Assembly (NCBI RefSeq): GCF_006715725.1
Contig: NZ_VFNU01000001.1
Coordinates: forward strand, 5,208,001-5,272,000
Direction: 5' to 3'
Source of the DNA: Nocardioides sp. SLBN-35
GTDB lineage: Bacteria > Actinomycetota > Actinomycetes > Propionibacteriales > Nocardioidaceae
DNA length: 64,000 nt
The translations under genes were made by a program, and so were the position numbers. The notes under the pieces are model-generated. The model made no database searches, was not told the origin of the DNA, and was given only the letters and a program-made list of their open reading frames with translations. Positions 24,116-33,545 of the stretch are shown here, piece by piece; the stretch's first letter is position 1; every line of letters begins with the position of its first letter.

Positions 24116-25498
24116 TCAGCCGATCCAGTCGCGGACCTGGTCGAACAGGCCGGTCGCGACGACGAGGAGCGGAAGCAGGGTGAGCAGCGCGACGGACTCG
24201 AGCACGTCGCCGAACCGGCCGCGGCGCACCGACGGGGCGGACGGGCTGAGCGTGGCGACGAGGAGCACAGCACCGACGACCGCGAGCACGACGGCCAGGG
24301 TCGGGCGCCAGTCGGGGTGGAGGGCGAGGACGGCGATCGCGGTCGCGGCGATGCCGGCGACACCGGACGCGAGGCCGAGCAGGACCTCGCTGCCGGTGCG
24401 GTACTGGCGGGTGCGCAGCACCACGATCAGGCACGCGTCGACCGCGAGCAGGGTTCCGGTGACGCCGAGGCTGACGGCGAGCGGCGCGACCAGGACGAGG
24501 AGCAGGCCGACGGTGCCGCTGATCGCCAGCAGGATCTCGTGGGCGACCCGGGCGTCGGCGGCGACCCGGTCGCGCTCGATGTCGTCGGGGTCGGCCGTGA
24601 TGTCGGCGGCCGAGTAGAGCTGGTCGACACGGGTGGTCGTCGCACCGAGGGCGAGCCACGGGAAGACGCTGCCGGCCAGGACCACGAACGCGAGCACCGT
24701 GGTCAGCAGCGGAGCCGGCGCGAAGCCGTCGGGCGAGGAGCGGACGTAGACGCCGACGCCGACCGCGAGCGCGCCGACGACGAGCGGCGGGATGGCCAGG
24801 GTCCGGCCGGCCCCGAGCCCGATCAGGCACACCACACCGGCGAGCAGCGCGCCGGCACCGGCCGCGGCGAGCGGGTCGGCGAACCAGACCTCGCCGTCGG
24901 GCACGAGCATCACGCCGGCGACCGCGGCGTAGCCCGCGCCCAGCCAGGCCACGCCGACCCCGGCCTCGTGCTCGCCCTGCGCCCGCGACAGCACGATCGC
25001 GCCGGCGCAGAGCGCGGCGGCGACCAGGGCGGTCGCGGCGGCCGCGATGTCGGAGCCGCGCTGCACCAGCAGCGCGCCGGCACCGAGGGCGAGGAACAGA
25101 CCCGCCGCGACGAGCGCCGTACGACGCCCCGCGGCCGGGTGCCACGGCTCGAGGTCGTGCTCGACGACGTCGGTCATCGCCTCGACGACGTCGTCGTAGA
25201 CGCGCGGGGCCGGGTCGTCGACGCCCGCGGTGACGGTGAGCAGGCCGCCGTCCTCGATCCCCTGCAGGGTGAGGCCGGTGTCGAGCGCGAGGCGTCGGCC
25301 CTCGGAGGTGCCGACCCGGTAGCCGCCGTGGACGGTCGCCGGGTCGAGGAGCCCGACGCTGCGGGCCAGCTCGGGCAGCAGCTCGGCCACCGGGATCGCC
25401 CCCGGGAGCACCAGGTCGACGCGCCGGGTGCCCGACGTGACGGTCACCCGGACCAGACCGGACGCGACGGCTGCGCTCGTGCGCGGCGCCTGTGTCAT
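24116..25498 (-). CDS. eccD: Type VII secretion channel protein EccD
   Basis: A 460-residue membrane protein. The N-terminal ~90 residues are a ubiquitin-like YukD domain (RVTVTSGTRRVDLVLPGAIPVAELLPEL...), followed by about eleven membrane helices from residue 125 to the end. EccD forms the membrane vestibule of the ESX complex. It is the first gene after the esx terminator at 25560-25594, so it is transcribed separately from, or by readthrough of, the esx pair. A second, divergent EccD is encoded at 26422-27819. Confidence 0.92.
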   Translation of the reverse strand: MTQAPRTSAAVASGLVRVTVTSGTRRVDLVLPGAIPVAELLPELARSVGLLDPATVHGGYRVGTSEGRRLALDTGLTLQGIEDGGLLTVTAGVDDPAPRVYDDVVEAMTDVVEHDLEPWHPAAGRRTALVAAGLFLALGAGALLVQRGSDIAAAATALVAAALCAGAIVLSRAQGEHEAGVGVAWLGAGYAAVAGVMLVPDGEVWFADPLAAAGAGALLAGVVCLIGLGAGRTLAIPPLVVGALAVGVGVYVRSSPDGFAPAPLLTTVLAFVVLAGSVFPWLALGATTTRVDQLYSAADITADPDDIERDRVAADARVAHEILLAISGTVGLLLVLVAPLAVSLGVTGTLLAVDACLIVVLRTRQYRTGSEVLLGLASGVAGIAATAIAVLALHPDWRPTLAVVLAVVGAVLLVATLSPSAPSVRRGRFGDVLESVALLTLLPLLVVATGLFDQVRDWIG

Positions 25499-25559
25499 CT
25501 GCTCAACCCTTCCCGAAACTGGGGCTCGATCCTAGAAGCCTGCCCTACCGGAGACAGCA

Positions 25560-25594
25560 ACGGAGGGACCGACCACGTGGGTCGGCCCCTCCGT
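25560..25594 (-). terminator. Hairpin terminator between the esx genes and eccD
   Basis: A stem of 15 bp with one mismatch, ACGGAGGGACCGACC (25560-25574) pairing with 25579-25594, and a 4-base loop. It lies 18 bp after the last esx stop and 61 bp before eccD. A partial terminator here would make the abundant Esx substrates and less of the membrane complex. Confidence 0.7.
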
Positions 25595-25611
25595 ACGTGC
25601 ATGGGACCGGA

Positions 25612-25926
25612 TCAGAAACGCCCGGCTCCGCGCTTGTCCGCCTGGATGTAGTCGGCGTTGGACTGGTAGGTCGTCTGCGAGACGCCGTCGAGCAGGTCGA
25701 GCAGTTCCTTCATCGCCCAGTCCCAGGCCAGCTTGGCCTGGTCCCAGGACTGCCGCTGGGCGCTGGTCTCGGCCCAGGTCAGGACGTACTGGCGGGCGTC
25801 GCTCTCGAGCTGGTCGAGGCGGGCGTTCATGTCCTTGGCGGTCTGGTACATCGCCTGGGCGGCCGCCTCGAGCTCGGGGTGGTTGACGCGCAGGCCGTCG
25901 AGGCCGCCGAAGTTGGGATCGGTCAT
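25612..25926 (-). CDS. WXG100-family ESX substrate
   Basis: A 104-residue helical protein of WXG100 size. The central turn lies around TWAETSAQRQSWDQAK, without a perfect W-x-G. The second helix ends in LLDGVSQTTYQSNADYIQADKRGAGRF, where Yx3D/E-type secretion signals occur in this family (YIQAD fits). Such proteins form a heterodimer with the adjacent esx product and are exported by the ESX channel. It starts 40 bp after the other esx stop. Confidence 0.87.
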   Translation of the reverse strand: MTDPNFGGLDGLRVNHPELEAAAQAMYQTAKDMNARLDQLESDARQYVLTWAETSAQRQSWDQAKLAWDWAMKELLDLLDGVSQTTYQSNADYIQADKRGAGRF

Positions 25927-25966
25927 GGTTCTCTCCTTGAAGTCTTGGGGTGGTTGGGAGGCGGGA

Positions 25967-26287
25967 CTACTGCGCGTCGAGCTTGCTGAGGAAGCCGGCG
26001 AGGTTGCCGCCAGCCGTGCTGTCGGTGTTGACGTTGTCCGACTCGGTCTCGATGAGGGAGTTCTCGAACTGGTCGAGCGCCGCGGTGACGACCTTGTGCT
26101 TCTCGAGCCAGGCGTTCTTGACGTTCTGGAACGAGAGGCCACCGCCGCCGACCCACGCCTTGTGCATCCGCTCGAGGTCGATCTCCATCTTCCCCGCCTT
26201 CGTCGCGAGGTCCTTCTTGGTCTCGGCCACGAGCTCGGCGACCTTCTTGAGAGCGCCTTCTGCGTGTCCGAACTCAGTGCCTGCCAT
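25967..26287 (-). CDS. WXG100-family ESX substrate, partner
   Basis: A 106-residue helix-turn-helix protein with the WXG turn (KAWVGGGGLSF, about residues 44-54). Length and charge pattern fit EsxA/EsxB-type proteins. It is the first of the two esx genes and probably forms a dimer with the product of 25612-25926. The operon layout suggests it is co-transcribed with the upstream eccD-like gene or from the 134-bp gap between them. Confidence 0.88.
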   Translation of the reverse strand: MAGTEFGHAEGALKKVAELVAETKKDLATKAGKMEIDLERMHKAWVGGGGLSFQNVKNAWLEKHKVVTAALDQFENSLIETESDNVNTDSTAGGNLAGFLSKLDAQ

Positions 26288-26421
26288 GTCTGCTCCTTGG
26301 TTGCTGGTTGGCGGGCGGCATCAACCCGCCCCTGCATTGCGGTTCCATCGATCTGGCTCCCCGAGCACTGCCAAAGAGCCGACGCGTCAGGGGTTACCCC
26401 CGCTCCGCGAGGGGCTAAACA

Positions 26422-27819
26422 TCAGCCCGTGACTTCCCACAGATGACGGAAGAAGCCGACCGCCACGACGAGCGATCCGACGGCGAACGCGCCGCACATC
26501 GCCTCGGCGATCTCGGCCCGGCGCGACCACCACGCCGAGCGCCAGCCCCGGCCCACGAACACCGCCGACAGCACGAGGGCACCGGCGATCGCGACCGCCA
26601 CCGCGGCGACCGCGCCGGGCGCGGTGACCGGGTCCCGGCCACCGGGTGCGATCCCGAGGAGGACGACGGCGAGCACGGCCAGCGCCAGGACGCCGGCCAG
26701 CCGCAGCAGCCGGCTGGCGGCCGCGTGGCGGTAGCTGCGCGCGGCGAACAGCAGCGTGGCGCCGCCGAAGCCCACCAGGCAGCGCGCACCGGTCCGGTCG
26801 AGCGGCAGGTCGGCGGTGGCGAGGAGGAGGGGTGCGGTGATCACGACGACCACCAGGACGGCGGTCGCGGAGGCGGTGACGGCACGAGCACCCCGGTCGG
26901 CGACGGCGCGCACGGCCTGCTCGGGCACCACGATCCGGCCGCGCCGTCCCGTCGGTCGCTCGCGGGCCGACCATGCGGTGACAGCGAGGCGCTCGAGGTC
27001 GAGGAGGTACTGGTCGGGGACGTCGACCACCAGCTCGGGCACGAAGCGTGCGGCGAGAACGGCGGCGAGGAAGAGCACCGCCCACACGACCTGCGGGGAG
27101 ACGCCGGTCAGGGCGCCCAGCCCGGCGACGACGAACCAGCCCGCACCGACCGCGACCCAGACCCGCAGCCCGTCGACCGCGGTGCTGTCGGGCTCGGCGA
27201 GCGCGCGACCCACACCGGCGGTGACGGCAGCACAGAGGGCCGCGATGCCGCAGACGGTCGGGAGCCGCTCGGGCACGGGATCCCAGGCAAGTGCGAAGCC
27301 GGCAGCGGCGGCGAACGCCGGGGCGGCCAGCACCCGCTGGACTTGCAGTACGCCGATCGGCAGGGAGCCAAGGAGCGCGGCGGCGAGGAGCACGCCCACG
27401 ACCGGCCAGCGCTCGTCGGGCGACAGCTGCGCGGCGCACCAGCCGGCGAGGGCGGCGAAACCCACGGCGAGCGCGCACCAGGTCGCCGAGGCCCGGCCGG
27501 CGACGAGGGCGGACTCGGCGCCGTCACCGGAGCGGAACCTGCTGCGCGGCGGGGCCGGGCGGGACGACGGGTCGACCGCGACGACCACCGAGCCCGCGAC
27601 CAGACCGACGTCGCCGACGACGTCGGCGAGCTGGAGCGGCTCGCCGGAGCGGGTGACCAGCGGCAGCACGACCGGCAGGCCGGCCTCGGTGGAGTAGGCC
27701 CGCGACACGTCCTCGAGCGTGGCGTCCACCGGCACCGTCAGGTCGAGCACGCCACGAGGTCCGTGCACCGTCACCGCGGTGACCGTGCCCGGAGCCGGGG
27801 TGCGGGACGTCCCGTTCAC
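26422..27819 (-). CDS. Second EccD-like type VII secretion membrane protein
   Basis: A 465-residue membrane protein with the same plan as EccD: an N-terminal ubiquitin-like domain (AVTVHGPRGVLDLTVPVDATLEDVSRAY...), then about eleven membrane helices. Sequence differs clearly from the EccD at 24116-25498, so it is a paralog and not a duplicate. GTG 27819 is preceded by an excellent ribosome-binding site (GGGAGGAGAG). It is divergent from eccC (166 bp between starts). In mycobacterial ESX structures two EccD copies assemble per protomer; here they could be two different proteins (inference). Confidence 0.83.
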   Translation of the reverse strand: MNGTSRTPAPGTVTAVTVHGPRGVLDLTVPVDATLEDVSRAYSTEAGLPVVLPLVTRSGEPLQLADVVGDVGLVAGSVVVAVDPSSRPAPPRSRFRSGDGAESALVAGRASATWCALAVGFAALAGWCAAQLSPDERWPVVGVLLAAALLGSLPIGVLQVQRVLAAPAFAAAAGFALAWDPVPERLPTVCGIAALCAAVTAGVGRALAEPDSTAVDGLRVWVAVGAGWFVVAGLGALTGVSPQVVWAVLFLAAVLAARFVPELVVDVPDQYLLDLERLAVTAWSARERPTGRRGRIVVPEQAVRAVADRGARAVTASATAVLVVVVITAPLLLATADLPLDRTGARCLVGFGGATLLFAARSYRHAAASRLLRLAGVLALAVLAVVLLGIAPGGRDPVTAPGAVAAVAVAIAGALVLSAVFVGRGWRSAWWSRRAEIAEAMCGAFAVGSLVVAVGFFRHLWEVTG

Positions 27820-27985
27820 CAGTGCTCTCCTCCCGAGATGAGTCGTGGTGCCGGACCGAGGTTCACGGCCCGGCTCGCAGGGTAGTCCTTCACCCTGTGT
27901 CTTCCGAGGCTGCTTACCCTGACGGACCCGGGTCCTATCATCGTGCGCGTCGCATGACCGGGCATCGACGACAGGGGACGGCAGC

Positions 27986-30900
27986 GTGACGGTGGGCATC
28001 ACTCCAGGCAGCGGGCCGGGCACGCATCGTGCCCCGGGCGGCCCGGGACCCGGGCTTCCTGGCGGTCCCGGTGGTCCCGGTGGTCCCGGTGGTCCCGGTG
28101 GTCCTCCGGGCCGGCGCATGGCTCCGCCGGTCGCCGCGCCCGGCAGCCTGACCCAGCGCGGCAGCCGCGGCGAGCGGCCCGAGCTCCCCGGCGGGCAGCT
28201 GCAGCTCCAGCCGCCGCCGCAGCTCCAAGCCAGCGAGGGTGCGGCGGGCGTGGCGATGAACGCCATCCCGATGCTCGGCAGCCTCGGATCGATCGTCCTC
28301 GTCGCGGGCCTCGGCGGCCAGGGCGGCGGCAACTCGTCGCTGCGCTTCATCGCGGCCGGCATGTTCCTGTTCGCGACCCTCGGCTTCATCGTGGTCCAGA
28401 TCGACCGGCAGCGGAAGCAGCGCCAGCAGCAGGTCACCGGCTCGCGCACCGAGTACCTCCGCTACCTCGCCACCGTCCGCAAGGTCGCCCGCGACGCCGC
28501 GGACCAGCAGCGCCGGGCGCTGACCTGGCTGCACCCCGCGCCGTGGGCGCTGCCCTCGCTGGCCGAGGACCGCACCCGGGTGTGGGAGCGGTCGTCGTCC
28601 GATCCCGCCTTCCTGCAGGTCCGCTACGGCGTGTGCGCCCAGCCGCTGGCCCTGGAGCTGCTGCCCCCGGAGGCCGCGCCGATCGACGAGGTCGACCCCG
28701 CGTCGGCGTCCGCTCTGCACCGGCTGCTCGTCGTCCACCGCCTCCAGCCCGACCTGCCCGCGTCGATCGACCTGCGGGCCTTCGACCGGATCGAGGTCTG
28801 CGGCGACGAGGAGGAGGCCCGCGCCCTGGCCCGCGCCCTGCTCTGCTCGTCGGCGAGCTTCCAGTCCCCGGAGAACCTGCAGGTCGCGGTCCTCGCCACG
28901 GACGCCACCCTGGCCCACTGGGACTGGGTGAAGTGGCTGCCGCACGCCCACAGCCAGCACCAGAACGACGCTGTCGGGCCGGCCCGGATGGTGACGACGT
29001 CGCTCAGCGACCTCGCCACGATGCTGCCGCCCGACCTGACCGAGCGGCCGCGGTTCGGTGCCGACGAGCGGCCCGCGATCCCCCACATCATCCTGGTGAC
29101 CGACGGTGCCGAGCTGCCGCCGGGCAACCACCTGATCCCCTCCGACGGCCTGCACGGCGTCACGGTGATCGACCTGCCCGCCCGCTGGGGCGAGCTCGAC
29201 AGCCCGACGGCGCTGCGCCTCGAGATCGAGCCGCACGCCGGGGCTGCGGCGCCCGGGTCGGTGCCGGAGTCGGTGCCGATCGTCGCCGTACGCCTGCGGA
29301 CCGAGCCGGTGCGCGCCAAGGGCGACCAGTGCGGCGCAGCCACCGCGGAGGCGGTCGCCCGGCGGCTGACGCCGCTGTTCACCCCGAGCGCCGGCTCCGC
29401 CGTCGGCGAGGAGTCGGCCGACCTGTCGGCGCCGACCGACTTCATGGACCTGCTCGGCCTCGGCGACGTGCACGGTTTCGACCCGGGCACGGCCTGGCGG
29501 CCACGGCCGGCCCGCGACCGGCTGCGGGTCCCGATCGGTGTCGGAGACAGCGCCGGCCCCGTGCACCTCGACATCAAGGAGTCCGCCCAGCAGGGCATGG
29601 GCCCCCACGGCCTGGTGATCGGCGCGACCGGCTCCGGAAAGTCGGAGTTCCTGCGCACCCTGGTGCTCGGCCTGGCGATGACGCACTCGCCCGAGCAGCT
29701 CAACATGGTGCTCGTCGACTTCAAGGGTGGTGCGACCTTCGCAGGCATGGCCGAGATGCCGCACGTCTCGGCCGTCATCACCAACCTCGCCCAGGAGCTC
29801 ACCCTCGTCGACCGCATGCAGGACGCCCTGTCCGGCGAGATGGTGCGTCGCCAGGAGCTGCTGCGCGAGGCCGGCAACTTCGCATCCATCCGCGACTACG
29901 AGAAGGCCCGTACGTCGGGCGATCCGGCCACCGAGCACCTCGCTCCGCTGCCGTCACTGTTCCTCGTCGTCGACGAGTTCTCCGAGATGCTGTCCGCCAA
30001 GCCGGAGTTCATCGACCTGTTCGTCGCGATCGGCCGGCTCGGTCGCTCGCTGGGCCTCCACCTGCTGCTCGCCTCGCAGCGCCTGGAGGAGGGTCGCCTG
30101 CGCGGCCTCGAGTCGCACCTGTCGTACCGGATCGGACTGCGCACCTTCAGCGCCCAGGAGTCCCGCGCGGTGCTCGGCGTGCCCGACGCCTACGAGCTCC
30201 CGGCCGTGCCGGGCCTCGGCTACCTCAAGCCGGACCCGACCACGATGACGCGGTTCAAGGCTGCCTACGTGTCGGGTCCTCCGGAGGCCGGCCGGCGCCG
30301 CGTCGTGCGCGACAGCGGCGGCAAGGTGCGCGGCATCCTGCCGTTCACGATCTCCGAGGTGCAGACCTTCGACGAGCCGGAGCGCGACGAGGCCGCCACG
30401 CCCGTCGTCGTGCCCGAGGGCAGCGCGTCCCTGCTCGACGTGGCCGTCGCACGGATGGACGGGCACGGCCCGGCGGCCCACCAGGTGTGGCTGCCGCCGC
30501 TGGACCGGCCCGACACGCTCGACCAGCTGATGCCCGACCTCGCCCCGCACCCCGAGCTCGGCCTGGTGTCGATGCACTGGCGCGGCGTCGGCAACCTGAC
30601 CGTCCCGCTCGGCACGGTCGACCGGCCGCGCGAGCAGCGCCGCGACACGCTCACGATCAGCCTCAGCGGCTCCGCGGGCCACGTGGCCGTCGTGGGCGGC
30701 CCGCGCAGCGGCAAGAGCACGGTGCTGCGCACGATCGTGACCAGCATGTCGCTGACCACGACGCCGCTGGAGTCGCAGTTCTACGTGCTCGACTTCGGTG
30801 GCGGCACGTTCGCCCCGATGACCGCGCTGCCCCACGTCGCCGGCGTCGGCACCCGCTCCGAGCCGGAGGTGGTGCGCCGCATCGTCGCCGAGGTCAAGGG

Positions 30901-32164
30901 CATCGTCGACCGCCGCGAGCGCTACTTCCGCAGCCAGGGCATCGACTCCATCGAGACCTACCGCAGCCGGCGCGCCCAGGGCCGTGCCGACGACGGGTAC
31001 GGCGACGTCTTCCTGGTCATCGACGGCTGGGGCACGCTGCGTGCGGACTTCGACGACCTCGAGCTGGAGATCCAGCAGCTCGCCGGTCGCGGTCTCACCT
31101 TCGGCCTCCACATCGTCACCGGCGCGACCCGCTGGCCCGACTTCCGGGCCGCGATGCGCGACCTGATCGGCACCCGGCTCGAGCTGCGCCTCGGCGACCC
31201 GATCGACTCCGAGATCGACCGCAAGGTCGCCGCCCTCGTGCCCGGCAACCGGCCGGGGCGCGGCCTCGTGCCGGGCAAGCTGCACTTCCTCGGCGCCCTG
31301 CCGCGCATCGACGGTGTCGACACCGTCGAGAGCCTCGGCGACGGCGTCGACGCGATGATCAACGCCGTCACGTCCGCGTGGCGCGGGCCGGCCGGCCCGA
31401 AGCTGCGCCTGCTGCCCGACCGGATCACCCTCGACGAGGTGCGCGTCCAGGCCGGCACCCCGCCGCAACGGCAGCTGCTGCTCGCCATCAACGAGAAGGA
31501 GCTGGCCCCGGTCCCGCTCGACGTCGACACCGAGCCGCACCTGCTGCTCTTCGGGGACGGCAAGTCCGGCAAGACCAACCTGCTGCGCAGCTACTGCCAG
31601 GAGATCATGCGGACCCGGACCCCCGCCGAGGCCCAGATCCTGCTGGTCGACTACCGCCGTTCACTGCTGGGCGAGGTGCCCGAGGAGTACCTGCTCAACT
31701 ACCTCACCTCCGCCACCCAGGCACAGCCGGCGCTGAACGACCTGGCGACGTACCTCCAGAACCGGATCCCCGGACCGGACGTCACGCCCGAGCAGCTGCG
31801 CAACCGGTCCTGGTGGAGCGGCGCCGAGGTGTTCGTCGTGGTCGACGACTACGACCTCGTCGCCACCCAGCAGAGCTCGCCTGTCGCGCTGCTGCAGCCG
31901 CTGATGGCCCAGGCCCGCGACGTCGGCCTGCACATCGCGGTCGCGCGTCGCTCGGGTGGTGCGTCGCGTGCGCTCTACGAGCCGGTCATCCAGTCCATGC
32001 GGGACCTCGCGATGCCGGGCATCCTGCTGGCCGGCAGCCGCGACGAGGGCGCCCTGATCGGCAACCTGCGACCGGGACCGGCCCAGCCGGGTCGCGGCAA
32101 GATGCTCACCCGCGACCGCGGTGCGGAGGTCGTCCAGCTGGCCTGGACCGACCCGACGCTGTGA
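27986..32164 (+). CDS. eccC: Type VII secretion ATPase EccC (three FtsK/SpoIIIE domains)
   Basis: A 1392-residue motor of the ESX system, with EccCa and EccCb fused. A Gly/Pro-rich start (GPGGPGG repeats, about residues 17-41) precedes two membrane helices (about 92-110 and 120-138) and a DUF. Three P-loop domains follow, with Walker A at about 549 (GATGSGKSEF), 903 (GGPRSGKST) and 1190 (GDGKSGKTN), and Walker B LFLVVDEFSEML for the first. The first domain is the catalytic one in known EccC; the others bind substrate. GTG 27986 follows AGGGGACGG. It lies divergent from eccD2 and ends in a perfect hairpin shared with the next gene. Confidence 0.96.
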   Translation: MTVGITPGSGPGTHRAPGGPGPGLPGGPGGPGGPGGPGGPPGRRMAPPVAAPGSLTQRGSRGERPELPGGQLQLQPPPQLQASEGAAGVAMNAIPMLGSLGSIVLVAGLGGQGGGNSSLRFIAAGMFLFATLGFIVVQIDRQRKQRQQQVTGSRTEYLRYLATVRKVARDAADQQRRALTWLHPAPWALPSLAEDRTRVWERSSSDPAFLQVRYGVCAQPLALELLPPEAAPIDEVDPASASALHRLLVVHRLQPDLPASIDLRAFDRIEVCGDEEEARALARALLCSSASFQSPENLQVAVLATDATLAHWDWVKWLPHAHSQHQNDAVGPARMVTTSLSDLATMLPPDLTERPRFGADERPAIPHIILVTDGAELPPGNHLIPSDGLHGVTVIDLPARWGELDSPTALRLEIEPHAGAAAPGSVPESVPIVAVRLRTEPVRAKGDQCGAATAEAVARRLTPLFTPSAGSAVGEESADLSAPTDFMDLLGLGDVHGFDPGTAWRPRPARDRLRVPIGVGDSAGPVHLDIKESAQQGMGPHGLVIGATGSGKSEFLRTLVLGLAMTHSPEQLNMVLVDFKGGATFAGMAEMPHVSAVITNLAQELTLVDRMQDALSGEMVRRQELLREAGNFASIRDYEKARTSGDPATEHLAPLPSLFLVVDEFSEMLSAKPEFIDLFVAIGRLGRSLGLHLLLASQRLEEGRLRGLESHLSYRIGLRTFSAQESRAVLGVPDAYELPAVPGLGYLKPDPTTMTRFKAAYVSGPPEAGRRRVVRDSGGKVRGILPFTISEVQTFDEPERDEAATPVVVPEGSASLLDVAVARMDGHGPAAHQVWLPPLDRPDTLDQLMPDLAPHPELGLVSMHWRGVGNLTVPLGTVDRPREQRRDTLTISLSGSAGHVAVVGGPRSGKSTVLRTIVTSMSLTTTPLESQFYVLDFGGGTFAPMTALPHVAGVGTRSEPEVVRRIVAEVKGIVDRRERYFRSQGIDSIETYRSRRAQGRADDGYGDVFLVIDGWGTLRADFDDLELEIQQLAGRGLTFGLHIVTGATRWPDFRAAMRDLIGTRLELRLGDPIDSEIDRKVAALVPGNRPGRGLVPGKLHFLGALPRIDGVDTVESLGDGVDAMINAVTSAWRGPAGPKLRLLPDRITLDEVRVQAGTPPQRQLLLAINEKELAPVPLDVDTEPHLLLFGDGKSGKTNLLRSYCQEIMRTRTPAEAQILLVDYRRSLLGEVPEEYLLNYLTSATQAQPALNDLATYLQNRIPGPDVTPEQLRNRSWWSGAEVFVVVDDYDLVATQQSSPVALLQPLMAQARDVGLHIAVARRSGGASRALYEPVIQSMRDLAMPGILLAGSRDEGALIGNLRPGPAQPGRGKMLTRDRGAEVVQLAWTDPTL
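28064..28104 (+). repeat. 9-bp tandem repeat encoding Gly-Pro-Gly units in eccC
   Basis: Four exact copies of GGTCCCGGT (28064-28099) and part of a fifth encode collagen-like GPG repeats near the EccC N-terminus. The 9-bp period keeps the frame, so copy-number change would lengthen or shorten the cytoplasmic arm without breaking the gene. Confidence 0.85.
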
Positions 32165-32174
32165 CCTAGGGGCC

Positions 32175-32206
32175 GCATGGATCCCCGGATGTCCGGGGAT
32201 CCATGC
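32175..32206. terminator. Bidirectional terminator, eccC and YibE/F
   Basis: GCATGGATCCCCGGA (32175-32189) and its perfect complement (32192-32206) form a 15-bp stem with a 2-base loop, 10 bp after eccC and 9 bp before the convergent YibE/F stop. Confidence 0.85.
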
Positions 32207-32215
32207 AGGGCGGAC

Positions 32216-33484
32216 TCAGTCCGCGCCGACCGGTCGCGGCGCGGCGATGAGTGCCGCGACCGCGGTGGTGACCGGGACGGCGAGGACCAGGCCGATCGAG
32301 GTGACCAGGGTGCGCACGACCTCCTCGGCCAGCTGTTCGGTCGAGATCAGCTCGAGCAGCGGGCGGTCGTAGACACGCAGCAGCATGAGCAGGATGAGCG
32401 CGGTGCCGACGTACGCGAAGACGATCGTGTAGATCGTCGAGGCGATGTGGTCGCGGCCGATCCTCATGGCACTGGTGAAGACCTCGGTGCGCGAGGCGCC
32501 GGGAGTGGCGGCGCGCAGCTCCCAGACGGCCGAGGCCTGGGTGATGGTGACGTCGTTGAGGACGCCGAGGCCGGCGATGACCAGGGCACAGCCGAGCAGG
32601 GCCTGGAAGTCGAGGGCGCCGAAGCTGGCGAGGATGGCGCCGCCCTCGTCGCTGATGCCGGTCAGCCGGGCATCGCCGATCGCGAGCACGCCGATGCCGG
32701 CGGTGAGCACGATGCCGAGCAGGGTGCCGGCGAGGGCCGTGCTGGTGCGAAGCGAGAACCCGTGGGTCGTGTACAGGACGACGAACATGATCGCGGCCGC
32801 GCCGGTGAGCGCGACGCCGACGCCGGGCGAGCCGTCGAGGAGCGCGGGCAGCATCCACCACCACACGACCGCGCCGCCGAAGGCGAGGCCGACCAGCCCG
32901 AGGAGGCCGCGCAGCCGGGCCACGGCGAGCACCACGACGACGAAGAGGACACTGAGCCAGACCAGGGTGCCGTAGCGCTCGGTGGCGAAGTAGGAGTACG
33001 ACGCGTCCTGCTCCGCGTCGGGCGTCGGCGTGCGCAGCAGCTCGACGTGGTCGCCCTTGCCGATGCCGGAGTCGATCACCTCCGGCGGCACGTCGACCCG
33101 CACCGTCTCCCCGGCGCCCTTCTCCCCCTTCGCGACCTTCACCGTCAGCGAGCTGCAGCCCGAGCCGTCCGGCAACCCGGTGCCGGCGCACCGCGGAGCG
33201 ACGTCGACCACCTCGGCGGACGGGAAGGTGACGCCGGGCGCGGCGAACTGGGCGGCCGGGCCGCCCTCCTTCGCGCTGCGCGCGGCGGCGTCGCCGGGCG
33301 GCCACCAGGCGATCAGGCCGACCAGGGTGGCGATCAGGGCGAGGGCGAGCACGGCGAGCAGCGCGGTGCGGGCCGTCGTACCGATCCGGACGGGGGCGAG
33401 GTCGCCACCGGCGCCGAGTCCATGACCATGTCCGTGTCCGTGTCCCTGGCTGCGCGCGGGCTTCTCCCGGCGGTGGCTGCTCAC
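32216..33484 (-). CDS. YibE/F family membrane protein
   Basis: A 422-residue polytopic membrane protein of the YibE/F family. A His-rich N-terminus (HGHGHGHG, about residues 15-22) precedes one helix (about 42-62), an extracytoplasmic region (about 65-165) and seven further helices. The family's role is unknown. The His-rich end and the Zur-type palindrome between it and the COG0523 gene suggest zinc-responsive expression. GTG 33484 is used because a better ribosome site or ATG is not present nearby and the His-rich segment begins just after. Confidence 0.85.
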   Translation of the reverse strand: MSSHRREKPARSQGHGHGHGHGLGAGGDLAPVRIGTTARTALLAVLALALIATLVGLIAWWPPGDAAARSAKEGGPAAQFAAPGVTFPSAEVVDVAPRCAGTGLPDGSGCSSLTVKVAKGEKGAGETVRVDVPPEVIDSGIGKGDHVELLRTPTPDAEQDASYSYFATERYGTLVWLSVLFVVVVLAVARLRGLLGLVGLAFGGAVVWWWMLPALLDGSPGVGVALTGAAAIMFVVLYTTHGFSLRTSTALAGTLLGIVLTAGIGVLAIGDARLTGISDEGGAILASFGALDFQALLGCALVIAGLGVLNDVTITQASAVWELRAATPGASRTEVFTSAMRIGRDHIASTIYTIVFAYVGTALILLMLLRVYDRPLLELISTEQLAEEVVRTLVTSIGLVLAVPVTTAVAALIAAPRPVGAD

Positions 33485-33515
33485 GGCGCACACCTTGCCA
33501 CGGCCGACCTCGAGA

Positions 33516-33530
33516 TGAGAATCGTTGTCA
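33516..33530. promoter_or_regulatory. Zur-box-like palindrome 1
   Basis: TGAGAATCGTTGTCA is a 7-1-7 imperfect palindrome of the AT-rich Zur type, an island of AT in very GC-rich DNA. It lies 16 bp before the COG0523 ATG and 32 bp before the YibE/F start, so one site could control both. Site 2 is at 34785-34799. Confidence 0.7.
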
Positions 33531-33545
33531 ACTAGGATCCAGCGG

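Noticed and set aside
32216..33484. YibE/F gene extending to an upstream ATG on the minus strand
   Set aside because: An extension would cross the Zur-like box and the divergent COG0523 start. GTG 33484 gives the natural N-terminus.
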